From contig NZ_RQXT01000007.1 in NCBI RefSeq assembly GCF_003863365.1, positions 121,412 to 185,411 of the forward strand: a DNA stretch of 64,000 nt, read 5' to 3'. The notes under the pieces are model-generated. The model made no database searches and was not told the origin of the DNA. It saw only the letters and a program-made list of their open reading frames with translations. The stretch is from Mesorhizobium tamadayense. Lineage in GTDB: Bacteria; Pseudomonadota; Alphaproteobacteria; Rhizobiales; Rhizobiaceae. Below, one piece after another: positions 10,957 through 22,210 of the stretch (its first letter is position 1; the number at the start of each line of letters is the position of its first letter). The position numbers and the translations under genes were made by a program.

Positions 10957-11865
10957 CTACTGGCAAGCGATCTCGGCGAGGATCCAGTCGCGGAAGGCGC
11001 GAATCTTCGGCACGTTGCGCCGGGCCGTCGGATAGACCAGCCAATAGGCATGACCGTCGTCGCCGACCAGATCGAAGGGCTGGATCAGCCGGCCGTCGGC
11101 GATCTCGTTCTTGAACAGGGCCTTGGTAACGATCGCCACGCCCTGCCCGGCCATCGCGGCATTGGCCTCATAGGCCTGCGCGCCCATGCTGGTGCCGGGG
11201 CGGCTGGCGAGCTCTTTCGCCGGCAGACCCGCGAGCGCGAACCATTCCTGCCACCAGATGTCGCCCGGATCGAGGATCGGCAGCTTAAGCAGGTCGGCCG
11301 GCTCCTTGACGCCGCCGATGCTCGCCGCAAGCCTAGCGCTGAGCACCGGAGTGAAGTCGGCCTTGAACAGCATGTGGGTTTCCACGCCCGGCCATTTGCC
11401 GCCGCCGGAACGGATGGCGATGTCGATGTCCTCGCGGGCGAAATCGACGACACGGTTCGAGGTGTCGACGCGCACGGCAAGCGAGGGATGCGCGACCTGG
11501 AAGGAGCCCAGATGCTGCGCCAGCCAATTGGAGGCGAAGGTGAGCAAGGTGGAAACGCAAAGCACGCCATCCGCGCCGGCTCGAGCGGCCGAGTAGGCGC
11601 CGCTCAGCAGCGCAAAGGCCTCACTGACGGCAGGCGCCAGGCGCTGGCCAGATTCGGTCAGCTCGATCTGCCTCGGCCGGCGTAAAAATAGCGGCGCGCC
11701 GATGCGCTCCTCGAGAAGCTTGATCTGGTAGCTCGCGGCCGCCTGCGTCATGCCAAGCTCCTCGGCGGCCTTGGTGAAGGAGAGATGCCGGGCAACGGCC
11801 TCGAACACCCGGATCGCCTGCAGCGGCGGGAGTTGGGCAAACTGTCGGGAGCTCAGCTCGGGCAT
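10957..11865 (-). CDS. LysR-family transcriptional regulator (GcvA-like)
   Basis: DNA-binding regulator of 302 residues. The N-terminal winged helix contains AIRVFEAVARHLSFTKAAEELGMTQAAASYQIKLLEE, followed by a LysR substrate-binding domain from about residue 95 (GVLCVSTLLTFASNWLA). The wording of the helix-turn-helix is that of the GcvA/AmpR branch. It is divergent from the small DUF1127 gene and convergent with nothing nearby. The target is unknown and need not be the smo operon, which has its own SorC-type regulator. Confidence 0.9.
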   Translation of the reverse strand: MPELSSRQFAQLPPLQAIRVFEAVARHLSFTKAAEELGMTQAAASYQIKLLEERIGAPLFLRRPRQIELTESGQRLAPAVSEAFALLSGAYSAARAGADGVLCVSTLLTFASNWLAQHLGSFQVAHPSLAVRVDTSNRVVDFAREDIDIAIRSGGGKWPGVETHMLFKADFTPVLSARLAASIGGVKEPADLLKLPILDPGDIWWQEWFALAGLPAKELASRPGTSMGAQAYEANAAMAGQGVAIVTKALFKNEIADGRLIQPFDLVGDDGHAYWLVYPTARRNVPKIRAFRDWILAEIACQ

Positions 11866-11975
11866 AAGGCCTCTTTATGGGTCATGATCGACGTTTGATT
11901 GGAAGCACCTGCCGATCAACCCGATATTTGGGGTCGAGGATCAATCCAGTTCAAGCATAGCGAAGGCTGACGATC

Positions 11976-12161
11976 ATGACCACGATGCAGGAAAAAGTCG
12001 TTTCTACCCCGGCACGCAGTTGGATTTCGCTGCTGGCGCGGGAATTTTCATGGTTCGCCGGCCGCAGGCGCGGTTATGTCGATGTCCGGGAACTGTCGCC
12101 GCATCTGCAGCGGGACATGGGTTTCCTCGATGGCAACGATCCGCATGGACGTTACAGATAG
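11976..12161 (+). CDS. DUF1127-type small protein
   Basis: A 61-residue basic protein. The C-terminal half, RRRGYVDVRELSPHLQRDMGFLDGN, fits the DUF1127 pattern (Arg-rich start, REL, then a leucine-rich turn ending in DMG/DIG). In Agrobacterium and Rhodobacter, small DUF1127 proteins affect phosphate metabolism and RNA turnover; no role is shown here. It is divergent from the LysR gene, with about 110 bp between them. Confidence 0.72.
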   Translation: MTTMQEKVVSTPARSWISLLAREFSWFAGRRRGYVDVRELSPHLQRDMGFLDGNDPHGRYR

Positions 12162-12230
12162 CCGGCTCTTTTTTTATCAAAGCGCGGCACTAATCATGGC
12201 ACATGATCTTTCCGGGCGGCCGGCTCAGGG

Positions 12231-13190
12231 CTATGCGCCGGCAAGCAGTGCAGCGGCCGTCCGCTCATCGGTGATGAGGCCGTTGACCAGCCGCCGGTTC
12301 ACGGCGGCGAGGATGCCCGGCAGCTTGCGCTCGCCCATGGCAAGCGCGATGACCAGCGATTTCTCGCGCGACGGCAATGCAGCGGACGACACGCGGTCGT
12401 TGGTGATGCCGTCGATCATGCGGCCCTCGCGGTCGAACACCCAGCCGACGATCTCGGCGACGCCGCCCGCCTTCTGCAGCGCCTTCAATTCCCCTTCCGA
12501 AATGAAGCCGTCCTCATAGAGCGGCGCCTTCGGACCGAGGTCGCCGATACCGACGAAGGTGACGTCGGCCTCAGCGGCGAGCGCCAGCGTCGGCTGGATC
12601 ATCGGCTGGCTGAGCAGCATGTCGCGCTCTTCCGGCGACGAGGCGATGACCGGTAGCGGCATCGGGAAGGAGCGCGCCTTGACCCTGTCGGCCATGGTGA
12701 AGATGACATTGTAGAAGGCGGCCGAGCCGTCGGGCGAGATGTTGCCGGTCAAGGACACGACCTTGTGCTGCGGGCATTCCATCGGCGGCAACAGCTCGAT
12801 CGCCGCCTTCAGCGTGCGGCCGGTGCCGATCGCCATGACGATGGGCGTGGTCGAGCGCAGCCGCCGCTCGATCTCGCCTGCGGCCGCCTCGGCGATCCCG
12901 ATCGTCGTCGAGGACGAGGTCGGATCGCTAGGCACCACTTCGACCAGATCGAGCGCGAAGCGCGACTTCAGCCGCGCGGCAAGGTCGAGGCAATTGGCGA
13001 TCGGATGGTCGACCCGCACCTTGATCAGGCCTTCCGACATCGCCAGCGACACGAGCCGCTGCGCGGTCTGCCTGGAAATGCCGAGCTTGGCGGCGATCTG
13101 GTCCTGCGTGTTGCCGGCGACATAATAGAGCCAGCCGGCGCGCGCGGCGTCGTCCAACCTGGTGTTGCCGGTTTCCTGTCGCGAGTTCAC
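12231..13190 (-). CDS. smoC: SorC/DeoR-type sugar-binding transcriptional regulator, probable polyol operon regulator
   Basis: Regulator of 319 residues. An N-terminal helix-turn-helix (YYVAGNTQDQIAAKLGISRQTAQRLVSLAMSEGLI, residues about 18-55) is followed by a SorC sugar-binding domain with GIGDLGPKAPLYEDGFIS near residue 215. The start is a GTG with GGGGAGG six bases upstream; an ATG eight codons earlier has a poor ribosome site. It lies upstream of the smo operon on the same strand, the position of smoC in related genomes. The effector is presumably a polyol or its phosphate. Confidence 0.82.
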   Translation of the reverse strand: MNSRQETGNTRLDDAARAGWLYYVAGNTQDQIAAKLGISRQTAQRLVSLAMSEGLIKVRVDHPIANCLDLAARLKSRFALDLVEVVPSDPTSSSTTIGIAEAAAGEIERRLRSTTPIVMAIGTGRTLKAAIELLPPMECPQHKVVSLTGNISPDGSAAFYNVIFTMADRVKARSFPMPLPVIASSPEERDMLLSQPMIQPTLALAAEADVTFVGIGDLGPKAPLYEDGFISEGELKALQKAGGVAEIVGWVFDREGRMIDGITNDRVSSAALPSREKSLVIALAMGERKLPGILAAVNRRLVNGLITDERTAAALLAGA

Positions 13191-13252
13191 ATCCTGCCTC
13201 CCCAGCCCGCGCATTGGCGGGCGCTCTAGATTACAGCGAAAGCGGCTATGCG

Positions 13253-13277
13253 CAATTGTCAATTGAAAGAGCAATTG
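13253..13277. promoter_or_regulatory. Cluster of three CAATTG hexamers between smoC and the HAD gene
   Basis: CAATTG occurs at 13253, 13260 and 13272 in the divergent spacer upstream of the SorC-type regulator, and a minus-strand TTGACA overlaps the first two. Such clustered palindromes suggest an autoregulatory site. No proper -10 lies at 16-18 bp from the TTGACA, so the promoter itself is uncertain. Confidence 0.35.
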
Positions 13278-13393
13278 CTTGCGTCGAGCAAACGCCACGA
13301 ACGGACCAATTATCCCTTGCACCGACCATTTGCCGGCGGGACGGTTTATCTCGGCCGGGAAACCCATTAAGGGGATCGGCAAAGGAGCCTCGC

Positions 13394-14026
13394 ATGACGC
13401 CGAAAGCGGTTTTCTGGGATATGGACGGCACGCTGGTCGACAGCGAGCCGCTGCACGAGGCGGCGCTTGTGGCGGCGCTGCGCAGCGTCGGCATCGCGCC
13501 GCCGACCAATCTGCACGAACGGGTGCTCGGCGTCGCGGCATGGCCGGTCTACGAGATGCTGCGCGGCGAGTTCGGCCTCGAACTGCCGTTCGACGACTGG
13601 ATCGTGCGCAAATACAACCACTATTTGCCGATGGCCGAGACGCTGAAGCCGCGCCCCGGCGCGATCGAGGTGTTCAACGAATTGCGGGCGCTGGGGGTCG
13701 AGCAGGCGGTTGTGTCGAATTCCGATCGGCTGATCGTCGACGCCAATCTCGGCGCGGTCGGCCTCGTCTATCCCGGCATGCACACGGTGAGCCGCAACGA
13801 CGTGCGCCAAGGCAAGCCGCATGCGGAGCCGTTCCTGCGCGCCGCCTATCTTGCCGGCGTCGATCCGGCCGACGCCGTGGCGGTCGACGACAGTGTGACC
13901 GGCGCCACGGCCGGCTTGGCGGCGGGAATGCGGACGATCTTCTGGCCAGAAGCGCCGATGGAAGGACCGTCCGGCGCCATCGTGATCAGCAGCGCCGAGG
14001 AGTTGCGGGCCCAGTTGGGGCTTTGA
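13394..14026 (+). CDS. HAD-superfamily phosphatase (2-deoxyglucose-6-phosphatase-like)
   Basis: Cytosolic HAD enzyme of 210 residues. Motif I is WDMDGTLVDSEPLHEAAL at residues 8-25, motif II VVSNSDR, the motif III lysine is in RQGKPHAEPF, and motif IV is VAVDDSVTGATAGLAAGM. The start is the ATG with AAAGGAG seven bases upstream; the frame is open further upstream but the extra residues are not HAD-like. It is transcribed away from the SorC-type regulator. The substrate is unknown; its position suggests a sugar phosphate. Confidence 0.85.
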   Translation: MTPKAVFWDMDGTLVDSEPLHEAALVAALRSVGIAPPTNLHERVLGVAAWPVYEMLRGEFGLELPFDDWIVRKYNHYLPMAETLKPRPGAIEVFNELRALGVEQAVVSNSDRLIVDANLGAVGLVYPGMHTVSRNDVRQGKPHAEPFLRAAYLAGVDPADAVAVDDSVTGATAGLAAGMRTIFWPEAPMEGPSGAIVISSAEELRAQLGL

Positions 14027-14056
14027 CCATCGGTTGACCGCCCGAGGCTCTGATCC

Positions 14057-14824
14057 TCAGTTCCTGTAAACCGGCTCTTCCTCGTCGAGGATCGCCTTCA
14101 ACTCGGCGAGATGACGCTCGGCCTGGCTGGGATAGTTGTCCATCTCGCTTGCCGTCTTCTCGGCGATGGCGTCGGAGAGCGTGCGCAGCGGCCGGCCGGT
14201 CCACAGCGCCTTGATGTAGGTCTCGGCGGCGCGCTCGAAATAGAACATGCGGTTGAAGGTGTCGGCGACAGTGTCGCCGACGACCATCACGCCGTGATTG
14301 CCCATGACCATCACCTTGACCTTGGGGTCGACGAGCAGTTTCGAGCAGCGCTCGCCCTCCTCCTCGAAGGCGAGCCCGCCATAGTGGGCGTCGACGACAT
14401 GGCGGTTGAAGAACATGGCAGAGTTCTGATCGATCGGTGGCAAGGTGGAATCGGCCAGCGAGGCAAGCACGGTGGCATGGATCGAATGCACATGCATGGC
14501 GCAGCGCGCATGCGGCACGTTGCGGTGGATGGCGCCGTGCAGGCCCCAGGCCGTGGGGTCGGGCGCATTGAGACCCGACAGCGTGTCGGGATCGTTGGCG
14601 TCGATCACGAGCAGGTCGCTCGCCTTGATGCGCGAGAAATGCACCTGGTTGGGGTTCATCAGGAATTTCGTGCCGTCCTCGTTGACCGACAGCGAAAAGT
14701 GGTTGGCGACCGCCTCATGCATGTTAAGCCGCGCCGTCCAGCGGAAGGCTGCGGCGAGATCGACACGCTCTTCATAGTAGGGCAGGTTGCTCAGCGGTTC
14801 CTTCTGCAGGCGGGCAAGGCTCAT
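14057..14824 (-). CDS. Class II aldolase/adducin-family protein
   Basis: Predicted zinc-dependent aldolase or aldolase-like protein, 255 residues. AMHVHSIHAT carries the paired histidines of the metal site, HYGGLAFEEEGE follows, and VMGNHGVMVVGDTVADTFNRMFYFERA is the typical C-terminal block. The chosen ATG has GGAGG nine bases upstream; an in-frame ATG 17 codons earlier adds non-conserved residues. Members include fuculose-phosphate aldolases and many enzymes of unknown substrate. It stands alone, convergent with the HAD gene. Confidence 0.85.
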   Translation of the reverse strand: MSLARLQKEPLSNLPYYEERVDLAAAFRWTARLNMHEAVANHFSLSVNEDGTKFLMNPNQVHFSRIKASDLLVIDANDPDTLSGLNAPDPTAWGLHGAIHRNVPHARCAMHVHSIHATVLASLADSTLPPIDQNSAMFFNRHVVDAHYGGLAFEEEGERCSKLLVDPKVKVMVMGNHGVMVVGDTVADTFNRMFYFERAAETYIKALWTGRPLRTLSDAIAEKTASEMDNYPSQAERHLAELKAILDEEEPVYRN

Positions 14825-14909
14825 CGAAAATCCTCCGGTTTGCTGGAGAATGCCGCGCATGGTGGTAGCCAGCAACTAATAACTGGTAGGTCAGCCGGCT
14901 CCAGCTAGA

Positions 14910-15538
<629 letters not shown>

Positions 15539-15542
<4 letters not shown>

Positions 15543-15979
15543 GCCGGAAACTCCGTGATGGCGAGAATGGCGAAGCTCAGCCCGATCAACAGGCAGAGCG
15601 GCGAATAGAGGCGCTGGTCGAGCCGGGCGAAGGGCTGCTCCGGGGTCAGCCGGCGCCACCAGGGCGTGAAGCCAGCGATGCCGCGGCCGAGAAAGACCAG
15701 GCCGATGAACAGCGCGGTGGCTGCCAGCCCTTGCTTTGGAAACGGTGCCGCGAAGACGCCTTCGAGCGCCAGCGGCCACAACGTCGCCAGCGCGAGGCAA
15801 GCGGCGACGGCAAAGCTCGCGACAGGCGACGGCATCTCGTCCACGCCGCGAAAGCCGACGACGGCGCGAGCGCAGGATCTTGCGTCCGTTCCCGGCCAGA
15901 TGCCGCCGATGCCCCAATACACATGCAGCGTGGTGATCAGAAGCAGGACGAAGGAGAGGACGAAGGCAAGCATGATCAT
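15539..15979 (-). CDS. DUF3995 membrane protein inside the urease operon
   Basis: Small integral membrane protein, 146 residues, about four hydrophobic segments (residues 2-24, 53-75, 85-105 and 125-143). [12 protein letters not shown] and the C-terminal [17 protein letters not shown] match the DUF3995 pattern. It overlaps ureF and ureG by 4 bp on each side, so it is translationally coupled to both. A link to urease maturation or nickel/urea traffic is only suggested by position. Confidence 0.8.
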
Positions 15980-16647
15980 GAGCGGAACAGACGCGAATAC
16001 TGGGTTTCGTGCTTCATCGCCGTGATGTCGGACATCAAGGCTGCGCCGCCGATATCCTCGAGCGAGGAATTCACAGCACGGGCCGCCGTCGCAAGCGCAA
16101 AAGGCTCAAAGCCGGCTAACAATGCCGTCGCGTCGACCTGCCCGACCACACCGAGCCGGATCGCGGCCTGCACGAGGTTGGAGAAGAACGCCTGCAGGAA
16201 GGCGGACAGCGCATCGCCAAGGCCGATGCCGTGGCTGCCGGCGACCGCGCCGACGGCGACGCAATAGGGGCAATCGGCAGGCAGGCGCTCCAGCGCGCGG
16301 CACTGCCAGGCGGACGCCGCCTTAAGGAAGGCCGCGCCCTGCAGCATGGTTTCCATGTGGCGCTCCCGCGAACCGGCAAGCGCCTCGGCAAGCGCGGCGA
16401 CTTCCGCCAGATCGCCGCCTTCGCCCGCGCGCCGCCAGCTTTCGGCAAACAGTACCGCATCGTTCCAACCCGAGCCCATCTCGACCAGCGTCTCCAGCCA
16501 GCCGGCGAGATCCCGGCGATCGGCGATCAGTCCGTCATGCACGGCGCGTTCCAGCCCATGGCTATAGGAGAAGCCGCCGACCGGAAAGGACGGCGACAAC
16601 CAGGCCATCAGGCGCAATAGAGCGACATTCGAAGCCGGCTCAGTCAT
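15976..16647 (-). CDS. ureF: Urease accessory protein UreF
   Basis: Helical scaffold that joins UreD and UreG on apo-urease, 223 residues. [17 protein letters not shown] near residue 20 is the family hallmark, and [33 protein letters not shown] is the conserved central block. The start is the ATG that overlaps the ureE stop by 8 bp; in-frame ATGs upstream read through the UreE histidine tail in another frame and are unlikely. It ends overlapping the DUF3995 gene. Confidence 0.94.
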   Translation of the reverse strand: MTEPASNVALLRLMAWLSPSFPVGGFSYSHGLERAVHDGLIADRRDLAGWLETLVEMGSGWNDAVLFAESWRRAGEGGDLAEVAALAEALAGSRERHMETMLQGAAFLKAASAWQCRALERLPADCPYCVAVGAVAGSHGIGLGDALSAFLQAFFSNLVQAAIRLGVVGQVDATALLAGFEPFALATAARAVNSSLEDIGGAALMSDITAMKHETQYSRLFRS

Positions 16648-17155
16648 GGTGGTGGTGATCATGACCCTGATGATCATGGCCATGCCCATGTCCGGAATAT
16701 GCGCCGCGCACAGGGCTGAACGGCAGCAAAACCTCGCTCACCGTGGCGCCGAGCCCTTCCAGCATCGCCTTGATGACATGGTCGCGCAGGATGAGGATGC
16801 GGCCTGCCTCGATCGCTGCCGCGAGATGGCGGTTGCCGATATGCCAGGCAAGCTCGGCGAGATGCACGGCGTCGCGGGCGCGGATGTCGTAGACCTCCTC
16901 CGGTGCTGCGACGATTTCGAGTTGACGGCCATCTTCCAGTACCAGCCGGTCGCCATTGTTCAACGCCACCGGCTCGGGCAGGTCGACCAGAACCTTGCCG
17001 CCGCCCGCCGTCTCGACGGCGCGGCGGCGCAGATGCCGCTCGTCATGGGCAAGCACCGCTTTGTCATAGGCCGTCGCGGCTCCCGCCTCGGCGGCGGGGA
17101 GCACCGAGACGGCGCGCGGAAATTTGGTGAAATCGGTGCGAATATCGAGCTTCAT
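16640..17155 (-). CDS. ureE: Urease accessory protein UreE (nickel metallochaperone)
   Basis: Dimeric nickel chaperone of 171 residues. The N-terminal peptide-binding domain includes [13 protein letters not shown] and [15 protein letters not shown]. The C-terminal metal domain has [14 protein letters not shown], and a histidine-rich tail (residues about 156-171, [16 protein letters not shown]) provides extra nickel storage. It overlaps the GST gene upstream by 4 bp (ATGA) and ureF downstream by 8 bp. Confidence 0.95.
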   Translation of the reverse strand: MKLDIRTDFTKFPRAVSVLPAAEAGAATAYDKAVLAHDERHLRRRAVETAGGGKVLVDLPEPVALNNGDRLVLEDGRQLEIVAAPEEVYDIRARDAVHLAELAWHIGNRHLAAAIEAGRILILRDHVIKAMLEGLGATVSEVLLPFSPVRGAYSGHGHGHDHQGHDHHHHD

Positions 17156-17757
17156 TTGAAAGATCCTCCATTCGCCTGCGCACGGGCACGGGCAGGGCGT
17201 GTGAGCACTCGCTCGAAATAGGCGTCGACACGCTCGGATTCGATCGGGAATCGGCCGCCACGCGCCCAGCCGCCGATGTCGCCCAGGATGACATCGACAG
17301 CGGAGAATCGGTCGCCCAGCGCAAAGGGTCTGTCGCCGAGCCGGCGGTCCAGCGCCGTCACTTCGGAAGCGAAATCATAGGCCGCGGCCGGGCCGACGTC
17401 GACGCGCACCTCCTTGGGCAAGAGGAAGCGGTGGCGCAGCTTGTTCCACAGCGGCGCTTCGAGCTCGCTCTGGGCGAAATGCATCCAGGAATCGATCTCG
17501 GCGCGGCCGGCAAGACCGGGATTTGCGCCCATGCCCTTATCGGCATGCTTGTCCGCCAGATAGACGCAGATCGCCGCCGAATCCGTGATCTTCAGATCGC
17601 CCTCGATCAGGATCGGCACCTTGCCGGACGGATTGAGAGCATAGGCCTCCGGCGAGCGCAGCTTGACCTCGACGAACTCATAGGGCTGCCCCAGCTCCTC
17701 GAGCATCCAGAGCACGCGGCTGACCCGGGAACCTCGCGATCCGACGGCCTTGTACAT
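17152..17757 (-). CDS. Glutathione S-transferase family protein within the urease operon
   Basis: GST-fold protein of 201 residues. The thioredoxin-like N domain has [17 protein letters not shown] and [28 protein letters not shown] (the cis-Pro and Glu/Asp-Ser glutathione site). The helical domain follows and ends [21 protein letters not shown]. The start is the ATG at MYKAVGSRG; the open frame extends 26 codons further into a palindromic repeat. Its stop overlaps the ureE ATG, so it is the first gene of a GST-ureE-ureF block. The function in urea metabolism is unknown. Confidence 0.85.
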   Translation of the reverse strand: MYKAVGSRGSRVSRVLWMLEELGQPYEFVEVKLRSPEAYALNPSGKVPILIEGDLKITDSAAICVYLADKHADKGMGANPGLAGRAEIDSWMHFAQSELEAPLWNKLRHRFLLPKEVRVDVGPAAAYDFASEVTALDRRLGDRPFALGDRFSAVDVILGDIGGWARGGRFPIESERVDAYFERVLTRPARARAQANGGSFK

Positions 17758-17786
17758 GGTTGAACCCTGTCTTTTCCCGGACCCTA

Positions 17787-17883
17787 ATGCATGTCGCGCA
17801 AAAGTGTGCAGCGGTTTTGCGAAAACGACATGCATAAAAACAAAGACCTAAAGCGTGTCGCCGTTTCAGCGCGACGCGCTTTA
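17787..17883. repeat. Rhizobial two-palindrome intergenic element (core AAAACCG...CACTTTT)
   Basis: Two adjacent palindromes. The first (17787-17835) has perfect arms ATGCATGTCG and CGACATGCAT around a core that on the minus strand reads AAAACCGCTGCACACTTTT. The second (about 17850-17883) has AAAGCG/CGCTTT arms. The layout resembles the RIME-type mosaic elements of rhizobia. Related copies lie at 22832, 27201 and 36554. It sits between the GST and the membrane-protein gene. Confidence 0.8.
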
Positions 17884-17913
17884 GACCATTTCCGAGCAGC
17901 CGCCCAACTGTAG

Positions 17914-18507
17914 TCAGACGATGGTGTCGAAGAGCCGCAGGATGAACGATATCTGGTAGATGAGGGCGGCCGCGACGAAGGCGATGTGGAAGCGGCGGTC
18001 GCGCACCAGGATCGCGACCAGGCAAAGCGCGACGAACACCGGCGTGCGGATCAGATATTCGTTGCCGAAGCGCGCGAAATGCTCCGGGCCCTTGAGCAGC
18101 GTGTCGATGATATCGAGCAGGTAGGTCGCGCCAAGCAGGCCGAAGAACCAGGCGCGCCGTGAATAGAAGTAATCCTCATAGCTGGTGTAATCGAGCATCG
18201 AGTCCGGAAACAGCAGCGCGCAGAGCAGGAAGAGCGTGATGGCGTAGAAGATGATGAAAAGGTACTTGCCGAAGGTCCATGACTGGATGGCGTAAAGCCC
18301 GAACTCCCACCACCAGAAATGCACCAGCATCAGAAGCACCGAGCCAACCCAAGCGAGATGCACAGGATAGAGCTTGTATTGGCCGGGATGCTGAACGATG
18401 CGGGCAAACCCCGACAGAAGCCGCGTCACGCCGAGGCCGATCACCATGCCCATGACGATGCGAATATGCGGGAAGATGTCGTGGGGAGAGGCGATTTCGG
18501 TGGGCAT
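17914..18507 (-). CDS. Hypothetical integral membrane protein
   Basis: A 197-residue protein with about five or six hydrophobic segments, starting after PHIRIVMGMVIGLGVTRLLSGFARIV. The segment HFWWWEFGL and a central DYTSYEDYFYSRRAWFFGLLGATYLLDII are notable. I do not recognise a named family. It lies between ureC with its unknown neighbour and the GST gene on the same strand, separated from the GST by a palindromic repeat, so co-transcription with urease is possible but not clear. Confidence 0.72.
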   Translation of the reverse strand: MPTEIASPHDIFPHIRIVMGMVIGLGVTRLLSGFARIVQHPGQYKLYPVHLAWVGSVLLMLVHFWWWEFGLYAIQSWTFGKYLFIIFYAITLFLLCALLFPDSMLDYTSYEDYFYSRRAWFFGLLGATYLLDIIDTLLKGPEHFARFGNEYLIRTPVFVALCLVAILVRDRRFHIAFVAAALIYQISFILRLFDTIV

Positions 18508-18521
18508 AGGTCGGCTTTACG

Positions 18522-18956
18522 TCAATCGTACCAGAGCCATAGCTTTCGAAAGCCTGGCGGGATCTCGATCTTCTCGGCTGGCAGATGATCTACGTCTCCT
18601 TCCCAGGTCTCGTCGGGCTCGAAACCAGGCGGCAGCCAGCCGAGCACCTCGGCTTCGCTGGCGCGTGTTACTACGACGATCTTGTAGGAGAACGGCCATT
18701 TTCCGGTGTCGCACTGGGTAATCGCTATCCTAATGTCTTGGACCTCAGGTCGGTCTCGTATCGACTTGAACGTCGCCAGGATCGCGTCGTTGTTGGGCGC
18801 AACGTGACTATTGCACAAGAGGCCAGCTTCCCCCTCGGCTCCGTCGAAATATTGCTCCAGCGTAACCAGCGGCATGACAATCGGGGTAACACCCCCATTG
18901 TATTTTTCCAACGGCCCCATTCTCGAAATCAGGGCTGCTTTCTTCTGTTCGTTCAT
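18522..18956 (-). CDS. Hypothetical cytosolic protein downstream of ureC
   Basis: A 144-residue soluble protein with no signal or membrane segment. It is rich in aromatic residues at the C terminus (LGWLPPGFEPDETWEGDVDHLPAE and FRKLWLWYD). The local sequence is less GC-rich than the neighbouring ure genes, which may mark a later arrival. An in-frame GTG nine codons upstream is the alternative start; neither has a strong ribosome site. I do not recognise the family. It begins about 30 bp after ureC. Confidence 0.6.
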   Translation of the reverse strand: MNEQKKAALISRMGPLEKYNGGVTPIVMPLVTLEQYFDGAEGEAGLLCNSHVAPNNDAILATFKSIRDRPEVQDIRIAITQCDTGKWPFSYKIVVVTRASEAEVLGWLPPGFEPDETWEGDVDHLPAEKIEIPPGFRKLWLWYD

Positions 18957-18987
18957 GGCGGGTCCAGGTGCGTTGCTAGGCACGACC

Positions 18988-20700
<1,713 letters not shown>

Positions 20701-20882
20701 CAGCGATTGCTCCCGAAAGTGAGGTTGCCGAAAGTGACATTATTTGCGCGTGGCACGCACATTGTCGCCATCCAATGGTCACGCAATGACCCGCTCGGCG
20801 ACACTTTCCGATCCCATTTGGCGGTTGAGGTGGCCGCGTCAGCCCAAAACGACCGTTTGCCAAACCGATGGAAGGAATATCC

Positions 20883-21260
20883 ATGCGCAAGACGATATTT
20901 TTCGCGGCAGCCGCCAGCTTGATGATGGCGGGTGCGGCCGGTGCCCAGCAGCAGCCCGCGCCGCAGCCAAGCCCTGCACCGGCCGCGCCTGCTCCCGCCG
21001 CGCCGAAGGCTCAGACGCCGACGATCGAGAGCGTCAACATCGTCGATATCACGGAATTGCCGAAGGACACGCAAACGCAGGTCAACCAGATCGTGGCGCA
21101 ACGCGGCGACGCCGGCCTGCAGACTCTGCGCAAATCGATCGACGCGACGCCGAAGGTGAAGTCCGCGCTCGAAGCCAAGGGGATAAGCTCGGCGCAGGTG
21201 ATCGCGGCCAGCTTGCAGCCCAACGGTGCGCTGACCCTGATCACCAAGAAGGCGAGCTGA
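20883..21260 (+). CDS. Hypothetical exported protein (Pro/Ala/Gln-rich N terminus)
   Basis: A 125-residue protein with a Sec signal peptide (MRKTIFFAAAASLMMAGAAG, cleavage near AGA-AQQ), then a low-complexity stretch rich in Pro, Ala and Gln (residues about 22-47) and a compact C-terminal domain (VNIVDITELPKDTQTQVNQI ... GALTLITKKAS). No family recognised. The start with GAAGGA upstream is preferred over an ATG five codons earlier. It is transcribed opposite to the urease genes, divergent from ureC. Confidence 0.75.
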   Translation: MRKTIFFAAAASLMMAGAAGAQQQPAPQPSPAPAAPAPAAPKAQTPTIESVNIVDITELPKDTQTQVNQIVAQRGDAGLQTLRKSIDATPKVKSALEAKGISSAQVIAASLQPNGALTLITKKAS

Positions 21261-21267
21261 CCACCCA

Positions 21268-21298
21268 TGCTGACGGGCCGGTTGCTGGCCCGTCAGCA
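21268..21298 (+). other. Stem-loop after the first exported-protein gene
   Basis: Perfect 12-bp arms, TGCTGACGGGCC and GGCCCGTCAGCA, close a 7-nt loop just after the stop at 21260. It is not followed by T residues. The arms share GACGGGCC with the palindrome at 47426. Confidence 0.6.
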
Positions 21299-21325
21299 GC
21301 ATCGCCACGGGAACCTCCCGACGAC

Positions 21326-21345
21326 AAGGCGCGTTTCGCCTTTTT
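21326..21345 (+). terminator. Predicted rho-independent terminator
   Basis: A 6-bp stem (AAGGCG and CGCCTT) with a 5-nt loop runs directly into TTTTT. It lies 65 bp after the first exported-protein gene and 33 bp before the second, and may end or attenuate the first transcript. Confidence 0.6.
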
Positions 21346-21377
21346 CGCCCCGCCACAAGTTCAATCAGGAGCGAGCG

Positions 21378-21863
21378 ATGGCGAGCGCCCAATGTCTCGG
21401 AACAGGATTTCCAGCCCTTGTCGTGGCCATGCTTCTGGTGGCCACCGCCCCGGCGTTCCCGGCGCAGCCGCTGGACAGCAACAAGGCGGGCGAGGCGATC
21501 GTCGATTCCGACATCCGGCAGGAAGAGGCGCTGTCGAAGACGGAAGCCGGCAAAGTCATCACCGCGATAGACCGCACACGCGAGAACATCGGCACGGTGC
21601 GCAAGACGACCAAGCTCGCCACCGTCGATATCGTCTTCCTGACGGATGCGGCGCGCAGCGAGGGCGGGCCGCCGCCGGCGATCGAGAACAAGGTGAAGCA
21701 GCATCAGGACGACGTCGCGGAACTGCGCCAGGAGATCGAGGCTAACGCGCTGCTCTTCAACGCCATCGATTCGCGGCGCGTGCTTGCCGAGGACGTGCTT
21801 GCCGTCGAGTTCGACAATCCCGGCAAGATCGTCATCTACGCGGCCGCCAAGCCTCCAAAGTGA
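21378..21863 (+). CDS. Hypothetical exported protein
   Basis: A 161-residue protein with a signal peptide (hydrophobic LVVAMLLVATAPAF, cleavage near FPA-QPL). The mature part is mostly helical and charged (RQEEALSKTEAGKVITAIDRTREN ... HQDDVAELRQEIEANALLF). The start ATG has AGGAG seven bases upstream. I do not recognise the family. It is convergent with ureB (35 bp apart) and, with the gene before it, forms a plus-strand insert splitting the urease operon. Confidence 0.72.
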   Translation: MASAQCLGTGFPALVVAMLLVATAPAFPAQPLDSNKAGEAIVDSDIRQEEALSKTEAGKVITAIDRTRENIGTVRKTTKLATVDIVFLTDAARSEGGPPPAIENKVKQHQDDVAELRQEIEANALLFNAIDSRRVLAEDVLAVEFDNPGKIVIYAAAKPPK

Positions 21864-21897
21864 GTTGAGCGCCCCAGACCTCACAGCTTGCCGGACC

Positions 21898-22203
21898 TCA
21901 CAGCTTGCCCATCACCTTCTGCTGGAAACCATAGACCTCGCGCTTGCCGCCGAGCGGCACCAGCGTGACGTCGCGTTCCTGGCCGGGCTCGAAGCGCATG
22001 GCCGTGCCGGCGGCGATGTCAAGCCGCATGCCGCGGGCTTGTTCGCGGTCGAATTTCAGCCCCTCGTTGGTCTCGAAGAAATGATAGTGGCTGCCGACCT
22101 GGATCGGACGGTCGCCGCTGTTGGCGACCTTCAGCGTTACCGTCGGCAGACCCTTGTTCAGCTCGATATCGCCCTTTGCTGTGATGACTTCGCCCGGGAT
22201 CAT
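21898..22203 (-). CDS. ureB: Urease subunit beta
   Basis: Structural urease subunit of 101 residues, beginning with the invariant [28 protein letters not shown] is the core block and [23 protein letters not shown] the C-terminal block. It assembles with UreA and UreC into the (abc)3 enzyme. The ATG lies 7 bp after the hupE/ureJ stop. Downstream comes the plus-strand two-gene insert rather than ureC. Confidence 0.95.
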   Translation of the reverse strand: MIPGEVITAKGDIELNKGLPTVTLKVANSGDRPIQVGSHYHFFETNEGLKFDREQARGMRLDIAAGTAMRFEPGQERDVTLVPLGGKREVYGFQQKVMGKL

Positions 22204-22210
22204 CGCCGCC

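Noticed and set aside
13230..13262. Sigma-70 promoter for the SorC-type regulator from TTGACA and TGTAAT
   Set aside because: The spacing is 21 bp, outside the usual 16-19 range.
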